Source of the DNA: JBFKMV01 sp041629655
GTDB lineage: Bacteria > Acidobacteriota > Polarisedimenticolia > Polarisedimenticolales > Polarisedimenticolaceae
DNA: 48,473 nt
Reading direction: 5' to 3'
Assembly: GCA_041629655.1 (NCBI GenBank)
Contig: JBFKMV010000015.1
Span: 1-48,473 of the forward strand
The translations under genes and the position numbers were made by a program. Each line of letters starts with the position of its first letter. Positions within the stretch are counted from its first letter, which is position 1. The notes below the pieces were generated by a model that saw only the letters and a program-made list of their open reading frames with translations, was not told where the DNA came from and did not search any database. Below are positions 44,161-48,473 of this stretch, in pieces.

Positions 44161-44970
44161 ATGGTACGAGACCTTGACGCGTCGAACCGGCGATCCTGGG
44201 ACACCGAGAGTGCAGTGCGAGGTTTCGCAAGGGAGGCGGGACTGCAAGAACCCGAGAAAGCCATTCTGAGAATCCTCGGACCGAAACTGTCCGACATGCG
44301 CGTACTCGACATGGGCGTGGGTGCCGGTCGGACAACGCCCTATCTCGCCCCCCTGGCGCAGGAGTATCGAGCCTTTGACAGCTCGGTGAGGATGGTGCGC
44401 GAATGCCGGCGCCGGTTTCCGGGGATCCGGTTCGACGTAGCCGATGCGGCAGCATTGAAGGACATTCCCGACCGGTCGTTCGACTTCATTCTCTTCAGCT
44501 ACAACGGGATCGATGGGCTCTCGCACGAGAGGCGCCTGAAGGTCTTCGACGAGGTATTACGCGTAGGGCGGCCGGGTGGATGGTTTGCCTTCTCCTCTCA
44601 TAATCTTCAAAGCATCAAGAGCTTGTTCGCGCTCCGGCTGGAGCTACCGCCGGGGCGGTTTGTGCGGAGCTTGCGTAGGTGTCTTCTTACTCGTCTGCAC
44701 AACCCTTCTCCCGTCAAGCTCCTGAGGCAGGATCACGCGATGATCAACGAGGCTGCGCACTTCCTCAAGCTCAAACACTACTACATCAAGCCGAGGGCGC
44801 AGATTCGCCAATTGACCGAAGCGGGGTTCGATCAGGTTCAGCTTCTTGGACTGGATGGTCGACGGATCTTCAGCGGTGATCTCGACCGATGCGAGGATAG
44901 TTGGATCTACTACCTCTGTACACCATTTGCCGGGTCGGCAACGCGTACTGCGGTGGACAACACGGTCTGA
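44161..44970 (+). CDS. Class I SAM-dependent methyltransferase
   Basis: 269 residues. Motif I is VLDMGVGAGRTTPYL (about residue 48), motif II RAFDSSVRMV, and motif IV SFDFILFSYNGIDGL, followed by a post-motif region VLRVGRPGGWFAFSSHN. These mark a Rossmann-type methyltransferase of the type-11/25 group. The substrate is not evident; in a glycan locus a sugar or lipid is reasonable. Residues 165-225 are Lys/Arg-rich. The GC content of this gene and the next is visibly lower than in the respiratory region, suggesting transfer. It is followed after 27 nt by the FemAB-like gene. Confidence 0.9.
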   Translation: MVRDLDASNRRSWDTESAVRGFAREAGLQEPEKAILRILGPKLSDMRVLDMGVGAGRTTPYLAPLAQEYRAFDSSVRMVRECRRRFPGIRFDVADAAALKDIPDRSFDFILFSYNGIDGLSHERRLKVFDEVLRVGRPGGWFAFSSHNLQSIKSLFALRLELPPGRFVRSLRRCLLTRLHNPSPVKLLRQDHAMINEAAHFLKLKHYYIKPRAQIRQLTEAGFDQVQLLGLDGRRIFSGDLDRCEDSWIYYLCTPFAGSATRTAVDNTV

Positions 44971-44997
44971 GCCGGCGCCAACAGGGCCTTAGCGAAC

Positions 44998-45768
44998 ATG
45001 ATAGAGGTCAACATTCGCAAGGGACCCATCCGCTACAAGGAAAAGTGGTTCTGTTCCGCGCCCAGCAGGGCCGACGCGTATCGACTGGTCGTCTACAATC
45101 AGAGCCGGGCTGTTGCGAATCAGCGCGGGTACAGGAGGACCCCGTTTCATACGAAGTTGCTGGACCTGTCTCGATCGGAGGCCGACCTCCTGAAGGGGTG
45201 TCGGAAGAACACGATCAACGAGATCCGGCGAGCGACACGGGAAGGGGTCCGATTCGGTTTGGTGAGCGATCCGGGCTCGTTTGTCGACTTTTTCAATGCC
45301 TTCGCAGCGTCAAAGGGACTTGCCCAGCTGAGGAGGGATGATTTCATCCACAGCTACGGCGCTCACGTCCAGGTGACAAAGAGCGTTCTGGCGGGCGAGG
45401 ACCTGGCCTCGCACTGCTATCTGATGGATCGTGACGAGCGGAGAGTGAGGTTACTTCGCTCGGCATCGCTTTTTCGGTCGGAGGTTGATAAGGAACGGAG
45501 AAAGCTGTTGGGCAGAGCCAACCGATACCTCCACTACGAGGACATGCGGTATTTCAAGGCCGAGGGTTATGCCGTTTACGATTTCGGCGGATACGCGCTG
45601 GACACCCGGGACCTGGCACTGAAGAGAATAAACGACTTCAAGGACAGTTTTGGCGGCATGTTGCGGGAAGAGAGCCACTACGTTTCACTACCTCTGGACT
45701 GGTCAAGACAGATGGCCAGGCTGCTCCGCCACGGGATCGGGAGGCGGGAGAGGCGACTCCAACGGTGA
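44998..45768 (+). CDS. FemAB-like/GNAT aminoacyl- or acyltransferase
   Basis: 256 residues. LDLSRSEADLLKGCRKNTIN followed by EIRRATREGVRFG is the signature of FemAB and MprF-like peptidyl transferases (Leu-x-Ser, then a run of basic residues leading to Arg-x-x-x-x-Gly-Val). The C-terminal part has YAVYDFGGYALDTRDLALKRINDFKDSFGG, the conserved F-x-G-G...K-x-x-F motif. Such enzymes add amino acids or acyl groups to peptidoglycan or surface glycans. Bases 45481-45540 have 32 G+C of 60, far below the respiratory genes. It begins 27 nt after the methyltransferase gene. Confidence 0.83.
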   Translation: MIEVNIRKGPIRYKEKWFCSAPSRADAYRLVVYNQSRAVANQRGYRRTPFHTKLLDLSRSEADLLKGCRKNTINEIRRATREGVRFGLVSDPGSFVDFFNAFAASKGLAQLRRDDFIHSYGAHVQVTKSVLAGEDLASHCYLMDRDERRVRLLRSASLFRSEVDKERRKLLGRANRYLHYEDMRYFKAEGYAVYDFGGYALDTRDLALKRINDFKDSFGGMLREESHYVSLPLDWSRQMARLLRHGIGRRERRLQR

Positions 45769-46050
45769 GCCGATCCCCTGGGTCGCGCTCGAGATGAGAC
45801 CGTTGAGTTGCGGGAGCCGCTGAACCCCGGCCGCCTCTCGTCGGCAGGGGCGGGATTACAATCTGGTAACGCGGGTTGCGCAGTGGTTAGCCGAATCGGA
45901 CAGCAGCGATCCGGGGTTCGGAAAGAGGACCCCATGGTTGCGGCCTCGTTCGGGGTAGTTCCGCCGCAGGATCGCGACTGGCATGACTCTTGGTACGCTT
46001 GGCGGACTGGGGCACTGCGCCGAGTTCTCGACCCGAAGGATGGTGACATC
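45769..46050. other. Intergenic leader with a possible -10 box
   Basis: 282 bp before the beta-helix gene. TACAAT at 45857-45862 could give a leader of about 180 nt. A G/C hairpin (GGGGTTC with GGACCCC) lies at 45914-45935. No tRNA or known riboswitch is recognised. The beta-helix frame is open from 45808, but that part has no signal peptide and looks non-coding. Confidence 0.35.
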
Positions 46051-48000
46051 ATGCGCGTTCGGTCGCTGCGAGTCGGCATCGTCATGGTCATCTTTCTGTT
46101 GACCGTGGCGTCGTCACCGGTTGTCGGGCAGAGCGTCGGTCAGGGCTACAGCTCTCGCTCGTGCGGCCTTGATATGGACCGTGACGGCACCGTTGGCGAA
46201 CCGGCCGAGGATTGCGATGTCTGCGACGGCGTCACCACGGATCCGGATCGAGACGGTGTGGATGAAGACCTGAACTATGTTGATGCCGCCTCGGGAACCG
46301 ACAACCTCACCTGTGGGGACCCCACAACTCCATGCCGGACCATCGGGTGGGTGCTGGCGGGCAACAACTCGGACTTCGGCAAGCGTGTCGACGGCGCGTC
46401 CGCGGATCCGGAGGATATCGTTTGCATCAAAGGCACGCACGTGCTGTCCTCCCCCCTGGTGCTCTCCGTCGACGGAGCGGCAGGTAGCTACGCGGCGGCG
46501 TTGTACCCGGGGGATGCTCCCGAGTGGGGAAGCGGGAACAACAGCCTGTTTCGGTACCCCAGCGACCCGTTCATGATCGTGGGTTGGGACGCCGACAACG
46601 ACGGAGCGTATCCACCGTACGACGTCGATGACCGCGCGATTCTCGATGGAGACCAAGGAGCCGGACTCTTCTCCGATGCCGCATTCAGGAACGACGCCTC
46701 GTACTTGGAGCTGGCGCATTTTACCATCGCGAATTTCGGCCGTGAGAATCGCAGCGAGAGCGGATACGCGGGGTTCCTACAGCTGACGGACGGCGATAGC
46801 CACCTCTACCTGCACGATCTGGAGTTTGAAGCCGTCCTGAAGAACGCTCGCCATTCCAGCGGACACGTACTCGTATCCATGTTCTCGGCCGAGGGGTTGG
46901 AGTGGTTCGCATTCGTGAACAATCGCATGACCGACATGGCCGGATACGGCTTCCGCGGCTCTTGCGGTAACGCCGGCGTGGGGTGGTGTCGGGACATCCG
47001 GGTCGACTTCAATACCGTGACGGCTCACGCGCTGAAATCCAGCGACACGCCGCAGCCAGGCTTCACCTGGTATCGACCATGGGGCAACATGGATCGCGTC
47101 TCGGTGTCGTGGAACGACGTGGACTGTGACCCCGACCAGTGGACCCCCGGTGAAGACTCCGGAAGCGGCGGCATCATCGCCTCAATCTGCGTTCAGGACT
47201 TCCGCGCCCGTGGCAACAGGATCACGGACTGCGCGCAAGGGCTGTACGTGCGCCTGACCTACTCCGCCGGTGAGTGCAGCAGCAAGCGTCCGACCACGAT
47301 TCTGTGGGACCGGAACCACGTCAGCAATTCTTTCGGAACGTACGTCAACGACTACCTGATGTATTCCGAACCGAGCAACAGCGACGATATCTACCTGGGA
47401 GATTCGACGGTTTCCAACAACATGCTGGTCGCCGAGGCGCCGAACGTCCGGGCGGCAATGTCCCTGAACGGTGGCCAGGACGACGCCGATCCCGGCTCGA
47501 CGTGGAACATCGTGAACAATACGGCTTACGGCACGTTCGACTACGCGGCATTCCTTTTCGCGGGTGCCGATACGTACAACGCTGACGTGATCTTCAAGAA
47601 CAACATCGTCGCTGGGGCGACCAGTGGCGACAACGTGCGCTGGTTGCACGACAAAGGCGAGGTTTGGGCCGCCGATCACAACGTTTACGATCCCGATGCC
47701 GGTTGGCGGTGGCATACCACGAGCCATTCCACCCTGCCGGACTGGCAAACCGCCTCCAGCGGCGACGCCAATTCCGTAGACTGTAGTCCCCTTCTTGCCG
47801 GCCCGACGGATCCTCATCTCCTGCCCGCCGACACCTGCGCTCGAGACAAGGGCGTCGACATGAGTGGCATCACCGGTCGTGACTACGACGGTGACGCACG
47901 TCCCCGGGGGGCGGCCTGGGACATCGGAGCGGACGAAACGGAGAGCGCAGGAGGCGATCCGGTGCCCCCTGAAGCACCGACGAATCTCCGCGTCAAGTAG
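46051..48000 (+). CDS. Secreted right-handed parallel beta-helix protein
   Basis: 649 residues from ATG 46051 (AAGGA upstream). Signal peptide 1-28 (ASSPVVGQS). Residues 35-70 are Asp-rich (DMDRDGTVG, DPDRDGVDEDLNYVD), which may bind Ca2+. From 75 onward, N-rich strands repeat (FVNNRMTDMAG, FNTVTAH, WDRNHVSNSFG, NNMLVAEAPN, IVNNTAYGTFD, FKNNIVAG), the coil pattern of a parallel beta-helix, ending in a choice-of-anchor-like DIGADE motif. It may bind or cleave a polysaccharide; no lyase catalytic set was identified. A C-terminal Pro-rich linker (PVPPEAPTNLRVK) stops where a fibronectin-like domain would begin. Confidence 0.82.
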   Translation: MRVRSLRVGIVMVIFLLTVASSPVVGQSVGQGYSSRSCGLDMDRDGTVGEPAEDCDVCDGVTTDPDRDGVDEDLNYVDAASGTDNLTCGDPTTPCRTIGWVLAGNNSDFGKRVDGASADPEDIVCIKGTHVLSSPLVLSVDGAAGSYAAALYPGDAPEWGSGNNSLFRYPSDPFMIVGWDADNDGAYPPYDVDDRAILDGDQGAGLFSDAAFRNDASYLELAHFTIANFGRENRSESGYAGFLQLTDGDSHLYLHDLEFEAVLKNARHSSGHVLVSMFSAEGLEWFAFVNNRMTDMAGYGFRGSCGNAGVGWCRDIRVDFNTVTAHALKSSDTPQPGFTWYRPWGNMDRVSVSWNDVDCDPDQWTPGEDSGSGGIIASICVQDFRARGNRITDCAQGLYVRLTYSAGECSSKRPTTILWDRNHVSNSFGTYVNDYLMYSEPSNSDDIYLGDSTVSNNMLVAEAPNVRAAMSLNGGQDDADPGSTWNIVNNTAYGTFDYAAFLFAGADTYNADVIFKNNIVAGATSGDNVRWLHDKGEVWAADHNVYDPDAGWRWHTTSHSTLPDWQTASSGDANSVDCSPLLAGPTDPHLLPADTCARDKGVDMSGITGRDYDGDARPRGAAWDIGADETESAGGDPVPPEAPTNLRVK

Positions 48001-48339
48001 CGTCTGGACCCCGCCGGCAGTCAACGCTCCCGGACAGTGCCGCCCGGCACCGGCCCGCGCCCGCGTCGGTGAGCCCGAACGCTCGGAGCGGCCCGTGAAC
48101 CGGACCGCTCGCGGCGTTCCTCAGCGCGCACTCGCCTTCGGGGGGGCCACTTGGAAACCGGTGGCCACTGCGGCATAATATGGTTGTCGTCCGTCAGGGG
48201 GAGAACAGCCAACAGGCTTTGGGACATGCCGGAGCGGCACCGTCGTTCCACGTCACGCTGGCACGGGAATCTGCGCGGCCGCCAACCGGGACACGTAACG
48301 GCGTCTGTGGTCTCCCCCGCGGGGCTCTAACGCTGCTTT
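48001..48339. other. Intergenic region with a hairpin and an AT-rich motif
   Basis: 339 bp with no convincing gene. GGCCAC/GTGGCC (48146-48167, 10-nt loop) could end transcription of the beta-helix gene, though no T-run follows. CATAAT at 48174-48179 may be a -10 box. The segment to 48339 could be a long leader for the next gene. I recognise no known RNA family. Confidence 0.4.
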
Positions 48340-48473
48340 ATGCCTCCCGTAATTAGAAAAGGCGGGCCCGTCGTTGTCACCGCCTTGCTTGCGCTGGCCG
48401 CACACGCGGCATTCTTCGTCGTCTCCTGGCCGAACATCGTCGCCACCAGCCAGGGTCACTACGATGCCCGCCA
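48340..48473 (+). CDS. N-terminus of a membrane protein (cut by window edge)
   Basis: 44 complete codons from ATG 48340 to the right edge without a stop. Residues 9-30 are a hydrophobic helix (GPVVVTALLALAAHAAFFVV), followed by SWPNIVATSQGHYDAR. A short N-terminus, one helix and then an acidic residue in HYDAR resemble the start of a GT-C type transferase, which would fit the locus. No ribosome-binding site is evident. The call rests only on this fragment. Confidence 0.5.
   Translation, partial: MPPVIRKGGPVVVTALLALAAHAAFFVVSWPNIVATSQGHYDAR

Noticed and set aside
45870..45940. tRNA-like stretch (GCGCAGTGGTTAGC, then GGGGTTCGG)
   Set aside because: D-arm-like and T-arm-like pieces occur, but no acceptor stem or anticodon stem pairs at the right distances.
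48180..48355. Short plus-strand frame starting MVVVRQGENSQQ
   Set aside because: No ribosome-binding site, no family resemblance, and it overlaps the better membrane-protein start in another frame.

Overview
The window is a high-GC bacterial chromosome segment with densely packed, often overlapping genes. Many starts are GTG or TTG, and stop/start overlaps of the ATGA, GTGA or TGATG kind are common. An alternative complex III (Act) plus A-type cytochrome oxidase cluster, MopE-like Asp/Cys-rich repeats, several TPR fusions and a PCP_red-family small protein suggest a non-photosynthetic aerobe of the Myxococcota / Acidobacteriota (Thermoanaerobaculia-like) kind. This placement is an inference from gene content; no rRNA or other taxonomic marker is present.

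Layout. 1-2.2 kb: the 5' part of a secreted protein carrying exact 180-bp tandem repeats; the gene runs off the left edge. 2.4-6.2 kb: a small membrane ORF, a GT-C/TPR fusion, a PLP-dependent Ser/Thr dehydratase-like enzyme and a RidA protein coupled to heme A synthase. 6.2-16 kb: the respiratory region. Heme A synthase is divergent from actC-actD-actF, a type-1-copper cupredoxin, and oxidase subunits I, III and IV, a small membrane protein and subunit II. No actA, actB, actE or cytochrome c gene is in the window. 16-18.8 kb: a Tat-signal ankyrin protein, a glycerophosphodiester phosphodiesterase and a TolB-like propeller. 18.8-23.2 kb: PEP carboxylase, then a lipoprotein-like gene, an ECF sigma factor and a putative membrane regulator. 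23.2-30.9 kb (minus strand): succinate-semialdehyde dehydrogenase; a TetR / Lnt-like / thioredoxin-fold operon with a double palindromic operator over the tetR start; and a DegP-like-TPR protease coupled to an S9 peptidase.

31.0-31.4 kb looks like a recombination scar. It holds a PCP_red gene whose start lies in a palindrome, REP-like inverted repeats, and a 53-bp diverged copy of the gabD leader and start fused into the tail of the next gene. From there to the right edge is an accessory, partly lower-GC region of cell-surface type: an SGNH hydrolase, an overlapping radical SAM / NeuD-type acyltransferase / acyl carrier protein / VOC epimerase-like operon, a frameshifted sulfatase-like membrane protein, two NodB-type deacetylases, two large GT-C-like membrane proteins, a GNAT protein, a methyltransferase, a FemAB-like transferase, a secreted beta-helix protein, and the start of another membrane protein cut by the window edge.

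The most interesting points are the Act locus without its redox subunits but with a cupredoxin, and the four-gene ACP-centred operon, which could make or transfer an unusual acyl group on a surface glycan. No CRISPR array, rRNA, tRNA, complete insertion sequence or phage gene was recognised.
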